64,000 nucleotides of DNA, taken from Pandoraea horticolens (lineage in GTDB: Bacteria; Pseudomonadota; Gammaproteobacteria; Burkholderiales; Burkholderiaceae). Numbering within the stretch: the stretch's first letter is position 1; each line of letters begins with the position of its first letter. The notes under the pieces are model-generated. The model was not told the DNA's origin. It saw only the letters and a list, made by a program, of their open reading frames with translations, and searched no databases. Positions 38,219 to 46,516 of the stretch are shown here, piece by piece. Made by a program: the position numbers and the translations under genes. The stretch covers positions 545,963 to 609,962 of the forward strand of contig NZ_CABPSM010000002.1 in NCBI RefSeq assembly GCF_902459555.1, read 5' to 3'.

Positions 38219-39229
38219 ATGGCAACGCTGCACATCAGCCTTTGGCTGATCGGACTATTGGTCGCCCTGGCGCTCTTGTTCGACTTCATGAACGGCTTTC
38301 ACGACGCCGCCAACTCGATCGCCACGGTGGTCTCGACGGGCGTGCTCAAGCCACATCAGGCGGTGGCTTTTGCCGCCATGTTCAACATCATCGCACTGTT
38401 CGTTTTTCATTTGAAAGTCGCGGCGACGGTGGGCAAGGGCACAGTTCACCCCGAGATCGTCGATCACTATGTGATCTTCGGCGCTCTCGTGGGCGCTATC
38501 GCATGGAACATCATCACCTGGTACTACGGTATTCCGTCGAGTTCATCGCACGCCCTGATCGGTGGTCTGGTCGGCGCGGCGGTGGCCAAGGCGGGCACGG
38601 GGTCGCTCGTCGCGAGCGGTCTGCTGCAAACTGTGGCGTTCATTTTCATCTCGCCGCTGCTTGGTTTCGTGCTCGGTTCATTCTTCATGCTCTTGGTGTC
38701 GTGGCTGTTCTTCCGCACGCCACCCGCGCGTGTGGACCGCTGGTTCCGTCGCCTGCAACTGGTCTCAGCCGGTATGTACAGCCTGGGACACGGTGGTAAC
38801 GACGCGCAGAAGACCATCGGTATCATCTGGATGCTGCTGATTGCCGCCGGCATGTGGCCGCAGGAAGCCGCGGAACCGCCGCTGTGGGTGATCGTGGGCT
38901 GCTATCTGGCGATCGGTCTGGGCACCATGTTCGGTGGCTGGCGTATCGTGCGCACGATGGGACAGAAGATCACCAAGCTCAAGCCGGTGGGGGGCTTCTG
39001 CGCCGAAACGGGCGGGGCATTCACGCTGTTCTTCGCCTCGTGGCTCGGGGTGCCGGTCTCGACCACGCACACGATTACCGGGGCCATTGTGGGTGTCGGC
39101 GCCACGCGCAAGCTCTCGGCAGTGCGTTGGGGCGTGGCAGGCAACATCGTCTGGGCATGGGTGTTGACGATCCCGGCCTCGGCGTTCATTGCCGCTATTG
39201 CCTGGTGGGTGGGCAAGCAGATTCTGTAA
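38219..39229 (+). CDS. pit: PiT-family inorganic phosphate transporter
   Basis: Pit imports metal-phosphate complexes with protons. The 336-residue membrane protein has about ten helices and the two inverted PiT signatures, DFMNGFHDAANSIATVVSTGVL and SLGHGGNDAQKTIGIIW. The segment GVPVSTTHTITGAIVGVGATRK follows near the C-terminus. It is shorter than E. coli PitA (499) because the central loop is reduced. ATG 38219 has GGAG upstream and follows the DUF47 gene by 13 bases. A strong terminator follows. Confidence 0.95.
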   Translation: MATLHISLWLIGLLVALALLFDFMNGFHDAANSIATVVSTGVLKPHQAVAFAAMFNIIALFVFHLKVAATVGKGTVHPEIVDHYVIFGALVGAIAWNIITWYYGIPSSSSHALIGGLVGAAVAKAGTGSLVASGLLQTVAFIFISPLLGFVLGSFFMLLVSWLFFRTPPARVDRWFRRLQLVSAGMYSLGHGGNDAQKTIGIIWMLLIAAGMWPQEAAEPPLWVIVGCYLAIGLGTMFGGWRIVRTMGQKITKLKPVGGFCAETGGAFTLFFASWLGVPVSTTHTITGAIVGVGATRKLSAVRWGVAGNIVWAWVLTIPASAFIAAIAWWVGKQIL

Positions 39230-39282
39230 TACCTTTTCCGCGGTATGCCGTCGTTATGACGGTGTACTTGCCCGGAAACATG

Positions 39283-39308
39283 AAAAAAGCGGCTTCGGCC
39301 GCTTTTTT
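39283..39308 (+). terminator. Intrinsic terminator after pit
   Basis: GCGGC-TTCG-GCCGC (UUCG tetraloop) is flanked by six A on the left and six T on the right, giving an 11-bp stem and a U tract. The symmetry would let it work on both strands. Confidence 0.9.
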
Positions 39309-39394
39309 CGTTTTCCCTTCGTGCCCTCGCGTGGCATGAGCGCATTGACGCACGATATGACCTTCATCGAGAGAATCAATTTCAATAGTTAATT

Positions 39395-39413
39395 GCGATT
39401 TATTATCATTTTT
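39395..39413. promoter_or_regulatory. Fur-box-like sequence upstream of the microprotein gene
   Basis: Read on the minus strand, this A/T-rich 19-mer has about 13 of 19 matches to the Fur consensus GATAATGATAATCATTATC, centred on TGATAAT. It lies in a markedly AT-rich stretch (39375-39425) just before the 35-codon gene. Confidence 0.35.
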
Positions 39414-39448
39414 TCATAGCGTTTTATCGAACCCCGTTGGAGGCTAAT

Positions 39449-39556
39449 ATGAACACACTGATTCATCATTCCCTGCGCAGCCGCCCACTCGCCGCGCTCA
39501 TGGGAGTGGCAATCAATATCGGCGGCGCTGCGACACTGCTCGCGCATCTGCGCTAA
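39449..39556 (+). CDS. 35-residue putative membrane microprotein
   Basis: An ATG at 39449 lies five bases after GGAGG, one of the best ribosome binding sites in the window. It opens a 35-codon frame ending at TAA 39556. The peptide begins MNTLIHHSLRSRPLAALMGV and continues with INIGGAATLLAHLR, so it has a basic N-terminus and one hydrophobic segment of about 17-20 residues with Gly/Ala packing. It is followed 30 bases later by a cupin gene with its own good ribosome binding site, so the two are probably co-transcribed. I do not recognise a family. A single membrane anchor is the simplest reading. Confidence 0.6.
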   Translation: MNTLIHHSLRSRPLAALMGVAINIGGAATLLAHLR

Positions 39557-39586
39557 CCCACATCACATTGGTCACACGGAGAGCGT

Positions 39587-39859
39587 ATGCAACGCGACGC
39601 ATTCGAGCGAGAACTGGCTCTGGAGGGTTTTACGGAACTGGTGAAGGTGACGAGAGAGGCGGGCGATCTCGACGTGCATGCGCATCCCTTTGAGGCAAAG
39701 GCGCTGATTCTTTTCGGCGAGATCGCCATTCGCATCGGCGACAACGAGCGTGTGTATCATGAGGGCGATGTTTTCCATCTGAGGGCCAACGAAGCGCATG
39801 CCGAGCACTATGGTCCGGCGGGTGTGCAATATCTCGTTGGCCGCAAGACCCTACATTGA
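39587..39859 (+). CDS. Small cupin-domain protein
   Basis: The 90-residue protein is a single cupin barrel. It has a metal-binding-like first motif (DVHAHPFEAKALILFGEIAIRIG) and a second motif region (YHEGDVFHLRANEAHAEHYGPAG) with several His residues. GGAG precedes the ATG by six bases. The 3' end overlaps the convergent NlpC/P60 gene by nine bases. Such small cupins range from metal-dependent enzymes to sensors, and the function here is unknown. Its partner is the upstream microprotein. Confidence 0.85.
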   Translation: MQRDAFERELALEGFTELVKVTREAGDLDVHAHPFEAKALILFGEIAIRIGDNERVYHEGDVFHLRANEAHAEHYGPAGVQYLVGRKTLH

Positions 39860-40675
39860 GCCGTTGGCGAAGCGGGCGATCGGGTCGTCGTCCTGCGCGG
39901 GCGACGTGACGAGGTTGGCGGTGCGGCTCGGTGGCGACACCTGCGGCGTTTCCATCGGCGACGGCGCAGCGGCCGTGAGCGGCCGGTTCGGTGCGGTGTT
40001 CATCGGCACATTAGCCAGCGGTGCTGCCGCAGGCGTTTGCGCAACCGTTGCCGGGGCCGAGCGATTGACGTAGGTCGTGTTGCCTGCGGGCGCCTTGTTG
40101 GCGGCCACGCGCCGAACGCCGTCGATCCGGCGTGCCCAATACGGGACGTAGAGACTCTCCAGACGGACGGTGCCCCCCGTGTTCGGTGCGTGCACGAACT
40201 TTCCCTGACCGACGTAGATGCCCACGTGAGAGTGGGCGCGTCCCGTGGTGTTGAAGAAGACGAGATCGCCCGAGGCGAGATCGTCGCGCTCTAGTGGCGT
40301 GCCGACGCCGCTCATATCGGCCGTCGTACGCGGCAGATTCACACCGGCGGCGCGCGCCACCACATAGCGTACGAGACCGCTGCAATCGAAACCGGAATCC
40401 GGGGTATTGCCGCCGTAGCGGTACGGAATGCCAACGAGGCTCATCGCTTCGAGCGTGATTTCCTCCTGACCTGCGCTGCGCTCCGGCCCCACTGTGCGGT
40501 TGCCATAGTTCGCAGTGCCACCTTGTCTGACCGATGGGCCGGACGAGCACGCCGCCACCAGCAGCGTGAGGGTCAACGCGCCTGCACACCGCCATAGCGC
40601 GTTCGGCAGTGCTGCCGGCGGCGTTACGTGGCGAGCAAGAAAGCGAGGAGTGCGGGGAGGGCGCTGAATTCGCAT
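39851..40675 (-). CDS. NlpC/P60 family peptidoglycan endopeptidase lipoprotein
   Basis: The 274-residue protein has a basic N-terminus, a hydrophobic stretch and a lipobox (LLVAACSS), so it should be anchored as a lipoprotein. The NlpC/P60 catalytic domain has the nucleophile in GGNTPDSGFDCSGLVRYV, the catalytic His in RAHSHVGIYVGQGKFVHAPNTGG, and a third polar residue in that segment. It probably cleaves D-Glu-Dap bonds in peptidoglycan stems. A Pro/Ala/Thr-rich tail of ~80 residues follows the domain and is unlike the short E. coli Spr/NlpC proteins. The start is not certain. Confidence 0.9.
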   Translation of the reverse strand: MRIQRPPRTPRFLARHVTPPAALPNALWRCAGALTLTLLVAACSSGPSVRQGGTANYGNRTVGPERSAGQEEITLEAMSLVGIPYRYGGNTPDSGFDCSGLVRYVVARAAGVNLPRTTADMSGVGTPLERDDLASGDLVFFNTTGRAHSHVGIYVGQGKFVHAPNTGGTVRLESLYVPYWARRIDGVRRVAANKAPAGNTTYVNRSAPATVAQTPAAAPLANVPMNTAPNRPLTAAAPSPMETPQVSPPSRTANLVTSPAQDDDPIARFANGSM

Positions 40676-40815
40676 GCGCCGAGTTTACGACGCTTGCCGG
40701 GCAAATGCATCGCAAAAGTGCCGAAATACGGGCGTTCTGTGGCATTGATGTCACAAATACGTGGATTCCCAGGCGATTCTGTCATCGGCGCACCGTATCG
40801 CCGGCATCGACCGCA

Positions 40816-40843
40816 ACAAAAAACGGCGCCCGAAGGCGCCGTT
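40816..40843 (-). terminator. Intrinsic terminator after phoH
   Basis: On the minus strand, AACGGCGCC-TTCG-GGCGCCGTT (9-bp stem with UUCG loop) is followed by a run of T. It lies about 40 bases past the phoH stop. Confidence 0.9.
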
Positions 40844-40881
40844 GCGATGAGCGTTGAGCGCTCGTCATTGGCTCGAAGATG

Positions 40882-42618
40882 TCAGAGAATTTCCGCTGCG
40901 TAGTCGGCCAGACGCGAGCGTTCGCCGCGCGCGAGCGTGACGTGTCCGCTATGACCCCAGCCCTTGAAGCGATCCACCACGTAGGTGAGGCCCGAGCTGC
41001 CTTCGGTCAGGTAAGGCGTATCGATCTGAGCGATGTTGCCCAGACAGACCAGCTTGGTGCCGGGGCCCGCGCGCGTGACGAGGGTCTTCATCTGCTTCGG
41101 CGTCAGATTCTGCGCCTCGTCGATGATGACGAACTTGTTCACGAACGTGCGCCCGCGCATGAAGTTCATGCTCTTGACCTTGAGTCGCGAGCGAATCAGT
41201 TCCTGCGTGGCCGCGCGGCCCCATTCACCGGCAGAGTCATCCGTCTTCTGCAGCACTTCGAGGTTGTCGTCGAATGCGCCCATCCACGGTTGCATCTTCT
41301 CTTCCTCAGTACCCGGCAGGAAGCCGATATCTTCACCAACGGGCACGGTCGCGCGCGTGATGATGATCTCGTTGTAGCGCTTCTCGTCGAGCGTTTGTGC
41401 CAGACCTGCGGCGAGCGCGAGCAGCGTCTTGCCGGTACCGGCCTGGCCGAGCAGCGTGATGAAGTCCACTTCGGGATTCATCAGCAGATTCAGCGCAAAG
41501 TTCTGCTCGCGGTTGCGTGCCGTGATGCCCCACACGTTGTTCTTGTGGTGCCCATAGTCGCGCAGCGTCTGCAGTAGCGCTGTCTTGCCGTTGATCTCGC
41601 GGACCTGTGCGTAGAAGGGGGCCTCACCGTTGTTCGTCTCCAGATAGACAAACTGGTTGATGAGGAAACTCATGCACAGCGGCCCGGTAATGCGATAGAA
41701 CGTGGTGCCGGTACGGTTGTCCTGCCAGCTCTCCATGCCCTTGCCGTGCTTGGTCCAGAAGTCCGGCGGCAGAGCCATCACACCCGAGTACAGCAGATCG
41801 CTGTCCTCGAGCACCTTGTCGTTGAAATAGTCTTCCGCAGGCAGGCCGAGCGCATGCGCCTTGACGCGCATGTTGATGTCCTTCGACACCAGCACGACCT
41901 GACGATCGCGGAATTTGTCCTGCAGTGCCCGCACGACGCCCAGAATCTGGTTGTCGGCTTTGCCTTGCGGCAATCCTTCGAGCGGCGGCACTTCGTGCAG
42001 ATCGGTCTGGAAGTACAGGCGGCCCGTGGCGTCCTTGTTGCCAAGCCGCGAGAGCAGAATGCCCTCGGCCATCGACTTCGTGCCGCTTTCCGCGACCAGC
42101 CCGTCGAGGGTGCGGCTCACCTGACGCGCGTTGCGCGCCACTTCCGACATGCCTTTCTTGTGGTTGTCCAGCTCTTCCAACGTCATCATCGGCAGATAGA
42201 CGTCGTGCTCTTCGAAGCGGAACAGGCTGCTCGGGTCGTGCATGAGCACGTTCGTGTCGAGCACGAAGAGCTTGGCGGGTTCCAGATCCTTGTTGCGGGC
42301 ACGCTTCGAACCACCGTTCGTCGCCGTCGACTTCACGGCCTTGAGAGACGGGGTTGCGACGGTCGAGTCGGCTGCCGGAGGCGATTGGGGTGAGCGTGCT
42401 GCAGGTGACGGCTGTGGTGCAGTCTGCGTCGCCGGAGCTGTTTTCGGGACGACCTTCAATTCGGCCGTGCCAGCCGCACCGGATGTCTCGCCCAGTGCGT
42501 GTTGTTCAGATGAGGGGATCGGTTTCTTGGCCTCCGTGCGCGAAGGTTTGAGGCGAGTGGGGAATTGTTCCGGGGCAAGCAGCGTGCCCGGTTTGGTCGG
42601 CGCCGATGGCAATGGCAT
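40882..42618 (-). CDS. PIN-PhoH family ATPase/ribonuclease-like protein
   Basis: This 578-residue protein joins an N-terminal PIN nuclease domain (LFVLDTNVLMHDPSSLFRFEEHDVYLPMMTLEELDNHKKG) to a C-terminal PhoH ATPase. The PhoH part has Walker A LLGQAGTGKTLLALAAGLAQ, the PhoH motif RATVPVGEDIGFLPGTEEEKMQPWMGAFDDNLE, and FVIIDEAQNLTPKQMKTLVTRAGPGTK. This is the PhoH2 layout, proposed to be an ATP-dependent RNA helicase/RNase. The first ~110 residues are Pro/Ala/Thr-rich and probably disordered. ATG 42618 is preferred to an upstream TTG at 42633. No strong ribosome binding site is visible. Confidence 0.92.
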   Translation of the reverse strand: MPLPSAPTKPGTLLAPEQFPTRLKPSRTEAKKPIPSSEQHALGETSGAAGTAELKVVPKTAPATQTAPQPSPAARSPQSPPAADSTVATPSLKAVKSTATNGGSKRARNKDLEPAKLFVLDTNVLMHDPSSLFRFEEHDVYLPMMTLEELDNHKKGMSEVARNARQVSRTLDGLVAESGTKSMAEGILLSRLGNKDATGRLYFQTDLHEVPPLEGLPQGKADNQILGVVRALQDKFRDRQVVLVSKDINMRVKAHALGLPAEDYFNDKVLEDSDLLYSGVMALPPDFWTKHGKGMESWQDNRTGTTFYRITGPLCMSFLINQFVYLETNNGEAPFYAQVREINGKTALLQTLRDYGHHKNNVWGITARNREQNFALNLLMNPEVDFITLLGQAGTGKTLLALAAGLAQTLDEKRYNEIIITRATVPVGEDIGFLPGTEEEKMQPWMGAFDDNLEVLQKTDDSAGEWGRAATQELIRSRLKVKSMNFMRGRTFVNKFVIIDEAQNLTPKQMKTLVTRAGPGTKLVCLGNIAQIDTPYLTEGSSGLTYVVDRFKGWGHSGHVTLARGERSRLADYAAEIL

Positions 42619-42686
42619 AGATTTCCCGTTCAAGAAAACACAACACTACTCGGCCAGGACAGACAGCGATACCACACGTCCTGGCA

Positions 42687-42727
42687 ACAAAAAAGCCGCC
42701 TGCCCGGACGCACCGGAGAGGCGGCTT
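42687..42727 (-). terminator. Intrinsic terminator between bcp and phoH
   Basis: On the minus strand, AAGCCGCC/GGCGGCTT encloses an inner CTCCGG/CCGGGC-type stem and is followed by six T. It is 226 bases after the bcp stop but only 69 bases before phoH. It could end bcp transcription or attenuate a phoH transcript starting upstream (for example near a TATAGT at about 42797). Nothing else is recognisable in 42728-42952. Confidence 0.75.
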
Positions 42728-42952
42728 GGCTGAAGGCGCCGCCGTGGCGACGCCTGCAATAGTCTCGTTCAATGCGCTTGATCATTACGGCCGACTATAG
42801 CGTCTCTTGCCGGACTTGTATAGCGTCGAATGCGCTCACCGGCGGCCGCTATCGACCGGTTCGCAACACCCTTGCAGATAGCGCCCGTCCCGGTTCACTG
42901 GCGATGCCCGGCGCGCATTTGTTCCGGGGCCATCGCATATGCCGACCGGTGT

Positions 42953-43414
42953 TCAGAGCGCTTGTACGGCAGCCAGAACATCTGCAACGTGATCGGGCAC
43001 GCGCACGCCACGCCACTCCTTGCGCAACACGCCCTTTTCGTCGATCAGGAAGGTGCTGCGCTCGATACCCATATGTTCTTTGCCATACAGTTTTTTCAAC
43101 TTGATGACACCGAACAGCTTGCAGACGGCTTCGTCACCGTCCGAGATTAGCGCAAAGGGCAGTTCGAGCTTTCGCTGGAAATTCTCATGCGAGCGCAGGC
43201 TGTCGCGCGACACGCCGATGATTTGCGCGCCGGCGGCCTGGAACTGGTCGTAGCTGTCGCGGAAATTCATGCCTTCCGTCGTGCAGCCTGGGGTGTTGTC
43301 CTTCGGGTAGAAGTAGATCACCACCTTCTGGCCGCGATGCGCCTTGAGCGAAAAATCGCCGCCGGTGGCCGGTGCGGTGAAATCGGGCACGGGAGTGTCG
43401 ATGGCTACCGTCAC
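42953..43414 (-). CDS. bcp: Thiol peroxidase Bcp/PrxQ
   Basis: Bcp reduces peroxides using thioredoxin. The 153-residue protein has the thioredoxin-like peroxiredoxin fold and the active-site segment YFYPKDNTPGCTTEGMNFRD, with peroxidatic Cys44. The position five residues later, where many PrxQ proteins keep the resolving Cys, is Met49, so this should be the 1-Cys-like or distant-resolving type. Cys98 (DEAVCKLFGV) is the only other Cys. GVSRDSLRSHENFQRKLELPFALISD is also typical. It follows arnD on the same strand 57 bases later. Confidence 0.94.
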   Translation of the reverse strand: MTVAIDTPVPDFTAPATGGDFSLKAHRGQKVVIYFYPKDNTPGCTTEGMNFRDSYDQFQAAGAQIIGVSRDSLRSHENFQRKLELPFALISDGDEAVCKLFGVIKLKKLYGKEHMGIERSTFLIDEKGVLRKEWRGVRVPDHVADVLAAVQAL

Positions 43415-43471
43415 TATGGTCTCCTTGGGTGGCCTTTCAAGGCCGAAACGGGGAAGCGGGTCGAGGCGGGT

Positions 43472-44377
43472 TCAGGCAGCCGCCTGCCCCTCGAGAATCA
43501 GATCGCCTGAGCGGCCCGGAATTTCGCCCCACACGACGGGGTGCGCCGGCAGCGAGGCGAGATCGAGCGTTTCGTAGTACTGGCCCATCGTCACCAGATC
43601 GTGCCCTTGACGACGCCATCCGGCCAGCAATTGACGGAACAACGGAGCCAGCTTTTGGCCCTCAAGCTCTGCGTGAAGCGTGAACACGTGATGTTGCGCC
43701 GGATCGCGGGTCAGGGCAAGCAGATGCTCGGCCACGCCGTCGATATCGCGGCCGTCGATACCGAGCAACTCATCCACCGTGGGCAGCGTCGTCGGCATTT
43801 GCACATGTTTCAGGCGCACGCCATCGACGATCGGGTAGTGCGGCGCTGTACCGCGTCCGTCCGACGCGTATTTCATGCCCCAGGCGTCGATCTGCCGGAA
43901 GGCGTCATTGTTCATCTGCCAGCCGGCCGCGCCGTGCGTGAGCGGCGGCGCGCCGAAGATCTGCGTGAAGCGCGCATAGGCCTGCGACATCTGACGCTGC
44001 GTCCAGGCGGCGTCGCGCGTGCGCACGTTGTCTTGCCAGTAGGTGTGGTCCCACGTGTGGATGCCGGTCTCATGTCCGGCGTCCTGAACGGTGCGCATGA
44101 CGCCGGCCGCGCGCCGCCCGATGTCCGGGCCAGGGAGCAGAGTGCCGTACATGAGCGTCTTGAAGCCGTAGTGTTCGACCACCGAGGTGCGCGAGACCTT
44201 CTTCAGAAAGCCGGGGCGGAAGACGCGCTTGAGCGCCCAGCCGGTGTGGTCCGGTCCAAGGCTGAACAGGAATGTCGCTTGTGCCTCATGCTCGGCCAGT
44301 GCCGCAAGCAGATTGGGCACGCCTTCACGCGTACCGCGCAGCGTGTCGACGTCGATCTTGAGGACAATCTTGGCCAT
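43472..44377 (-). CDS. arnD: 4-deoxy-4-formamido-L-arabinose-phosphoundecaprenol deformylase ArnD
   Basis: ArnD removes the formyl group from undecaprenyl-phosphate-Ara4FN, the step that makes transfer to lipid A irreversible. The 301-residue polysaccharide-deacetylase-fold protein begins MAKIVLKIDVDTLRGTREGV, which supplies the metal/catalytic Asp. It carries GHETGIHTWDHTYWQDNVRTRD for the metal His residues, PLTHGAAGWQMNNDAFR, and HVFTLHAELEGQKLAPLF. AAGGG precedes the ATG. It is separated from the upstream arn operon by an intrinsic terminator, so it may need read-through or its own promoter. Confidence 0.94.
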   Translation of the reverse strand: MAKIVLKIDVDTLRGTREGVPNLLAALAEHEAQATFLFSLGPDHTGWALKRVFRPGFLKKVSRTSVVEHYGFKTLMYGTLLPGPDIGRRAAGVMRTVQDAGHETGIHTWDHTYWQDNVRTRDAAWTQRQMSQAYARFTQIFGAPPLTHGAAGWQMNNDAFRQIDAWGMKYASDGRGTAPHYPIVDGVRLKHVQMPTTLPTVDELLGIDGRDIDGVAEHLLALTRDPAQHHVFTLHAELEGQKLAPLFRQLLAGWRRQGHDLVTMGQYYETLDLASLPAHPVVWGEIPGRSGDLILEGQAAA

Positions 44378-44449
44378 AGCCGCCCTTGAGTTGGGGGATC
44401 GCGCAGACTTCGCGCCATACCCCGAATATCGAATGAAAAATGTCGAGTC

Positions 44450-44483
44450 AAAAACGCCCGGTGCGCCGAGGGCGCACCGGGCG
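44450..44483 (-). terminator. Intrinsic terminator between arnA (decarboxylase) and arnD
   Basis: A perfect 13-bp stem (44455-44467 with 44471-44483, three-base loop) is followed on the minus strand by five T. It is 70 bases after the decarboxylase stop and 73 bases before arnD. Confidence 0.9.
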
Positions 44484-44553
44484 TGCAGTGCAATGTCTCA
44501 CCCGCAACCGAGTGGCGGCGGGCCGGATCTTTACACCTTGGCTCGTAACTCGG

Positions 44554-45603
44554 TTACTCGCCTTCGACCAGACGGCGAGCTTCGGCAACGTGGCTACGAT
44601 ACGCTTCGAAAATCTTGCGCAGTGCGTCGTCCATCGAGGTGGTCGGCGCCCAGCCGAGTTCCTGCATGGTGTTCTCGATCTTCGGCACGCGGTTCTGCAC
44701 ATCCTGATAGCCGTTGCCGTAGTACGCGCCCGACGACGTTTCGACAAGCTGAACCTTCTTGGCCGTTTCGGCGTACTCGGGGTACTCGGCGGCCAGCTTG
44801 AGCATCATGTTGGCCAACTCGCGCACCGAGAAGTTGTTCGTCGGGTTGCCGATGTTGTAGATCTTGCCGCTGGCAATGTTGTTCTTGTTGTCGATGATGC
44901 GCACCAGCGCGTCGATACCGTCGTCAATGTCGGTAAAGGCGCGCTTCTGGTTGCCACCGTCGACCAGGCTGATGTTCTCGCCGCGAGCGATGTGGCCGAG
45001 GAACTGCGTGACCACGCGCGACGAACCTTCCTTCGGTGTGTAGATCGAGTCGAGACCTGCGCCGATCCAGTTGAACGGGCGGAACAGCGAGAAGTTCAGG
45101 CCTTCCTGCATGCCGTAGCCCCAGATCACGCGGTCCATGAGCTGCTTCGAGCAGGCGTAAATCCAACGCGGCTTGTTGATCGGGCCGTAGATCAGCGGCG
45201 AGTTTTCCGGATCGAATTCGCCGTCGGTGCACATGCCATAGACCTCGGAGGTCGACGGGAACACCAGATGCTTGCCGTACTTCACGGCCGAACGCACGAT
45301 CGGCAGGTTCGCCTCGAAGTCGAGTTCGAACACGCGCAGCGGGGCCTTCACATAGGTGGCCGGCGTGGCGATGGCCACCAGCGGCAGGATCACGTCACAC
45401 TTGCGGATGTGGTACTCGACCCATTCCTTGTTGATCGTGATGTCGCCTTCGAAGAAGTGCATGCGCTCGTGGTTGATCAGATCGCCCAGGCGATCCGTGA
45501 GCATGTCCATGCCATAAACTTCCCAGTCAGTCGTCTCCAGGATGCGCTTCGACAGGTGGTGGCCGATGAACCCGTTGACACCGAGAATCAGGACTTTTTT
45601 CAT
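44554..45603 (-). CDS. arnA: UDP-glucuronate decarboxylase, stand-alone ArnA C-terminal domain
   Basis: The enzyme oxidatively decarboxylates UDP-glucuronate to UDP-4-keto-pentose. The 349-residue SDR protein has the NAD motif MKKVLILGVNGFIGHHLSKRI, the Ser/Thr segment HLVFPSTSEVYGM, and the catalytic Tyr-X3-Lys in WIYACSKQLMDRVIWGYG. NWIGAGLDSIYTPKEGSSRVVTQFLGHI and ETSSGAYYGNGYQDVQNR match E. coli ArnA residues 315-660. ATG 45603 gives the domain start directly. In E. coli this is fused to the formyltransferase; here they are separate genes, seven bases apart. Confidence 0.94.
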   Translation of the reverse strand: MKKVLILGVNGFIGHHLSKRILETTDWEVYGMDMLTDRLGDLINHERMHFFEGDITINKEWVEYHIRKCDVILPLVAIATPATYVKAPLRVFELDFEANLPIVRSAVKYGKHLVFPSTSEVYGMCTDGEFDPENSPLIYGPINKPRWIYACSKQLMDRVIWGYGMQEGLNFSLFRPFNWIGAGLDSIYTPKEGSSRVVTQFLGHIARGENISLVDGGNQKRAFTDIDDGIDALVRIIDNKNNIASGKIYNIGNPTNNFSVRELANMMLKLAAEYPEYAETAKKVQLVETSSGAYYGNGYQDVQNRVPKIENTMQELGWAPTTSMDDALRKIFEAYRSHVAEARRLVEGE

Positions 45604-45610
45604 ATTACGG

Positions 45611-46516
45611 TCAGTGATTGAGCTGGGAAAACTGTTCCGGCGCGACAGGCTTGCCGTCCAGCAATAGTTCATGAATGACGATGGCATTTGCGTCGCCGCA
45701 AACGCCAAGGAGCGCATTATCCACTACTTGCAGTCCGCAGGGCAAACCGGAGGGAACCGGCGAGCGTGACAGACGGGCGTGCGTGACGACCCAACGATGG
45801 TCCGCTGCGTCGGTAAATGCGCCGGGATAGGGCGGCGCAACGGCGCGAATCAGGTTATAGACGTCTTGTGCCGGCTTCGACCAGTCGATACGGCCGTCTT
45901 CTGGCTTGCGTCCGCCGAAGTAGCTGCCCGCGCTCAGATCGTTGAGGTGACGCGGTGCCGTGCCGGCGATCAGGCCGGGCAGGCAGCGCCAGAGCGTCTG
46001 CTCAGCCGCGACCGTCACTTTCTCGAACACTTCGCCGGCCGTGTCATCCGGCAGGATCGGCACTGCCGTCTGGTCGATGATCGCCCCGGCGTCAGGCTTG
46101 GCGGCCATTTCGTGCAGTGTGGCGCCCGTTTCCGTTTCGCCCCTCAAAACCGCCCAGTTCACCGGTACGCGGCCACGATACTTTGGCAGCAACGAACCGT
46201 GCATGTTGAAGGCGCCTCGCGGGGCGATCTCGAGCACCGCCGGGGGAATCATGTGACGGTAGTAGAACGAGAAGATGAAATCCGGCACGATGGCGCGGAT
46301 TTGCTCAGCAAGCGCGGGATCGGCGGGATCGTCGGGGGTGACGACCGGGATACCGTGCTCGGCGGCGACACTGGCGACGCTGCCGAACCAGATGTTCTCG
46401 TTCGGATTGTCCTGATGCGTGACGACGAGTGCGACGTCGACGCCACGTGCGAGCAGCACCTGAAGGCAGCGCACGCCAACGTTGTGATAGGCGAAAACGA
46501 CGGCTTTGGCGCTCAT
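45611..46516 (-). CDS. UDP-Ara4N formyltransferase, stand-alone ArnA N-terminal domain
   Basis: The enzyme N-formylates UDP-L-Ara4N using 10-formyl-tetrahydrofolate. The 301-residue protein starts MSAKAVVFAYHNVGVRCLQVLL. It has the formyltransferase catalytic segment APRGAFNMHGSLLPKYRGRVPVNWAVLRGETETGATLH with the Asn/His pair, followed by the Asp in KPDAGAIIDQ. A C-terminal OB-like domain has DGRIDWSKPAQDVYNLIRAVAPPYPGAF. It corresponds to residues 1-304 of E. coli ArnA. Its start overlaps the arnC stop (46513-46516, ATGA), so translation is coupled. Confidence 0.93.
   Translation of the reverse strand: MSAKAVVFAYHNVGVRCLQVLLARGVDVALVVTHQDNPNENIWFGSVASVAAEHGIPVVTPDDPADPALAEQIRAIVPDFIFSFYYRHMIPPAVLEIAPRGAFNMHGSLLPKYRGRVPVNWAVLRGETETGATLHEMAAKPDAGAIIDQTAVPILPDDTAGEVFEKVTVAAEQTLWRCLPGLIAGTAPRHLNDLSAGSYFGGRKPEDGRIDWSKPAQDVYNLIRAVAPPYPGAFTDAADHRWVVTHARLSRSPVPSGLPCGLQVVDNALLGVCGDANAIVIHELLLDGKPVAPEQFSQLNH

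Noticed and set aside
42506..42772. An 88-codon minus-strand frame between bcp and phoH
   Set aside because: It runs through the terminator hairpin and overlaps the phoH N-terminus in another frame, and there is no ribosome binding site or family pattern.
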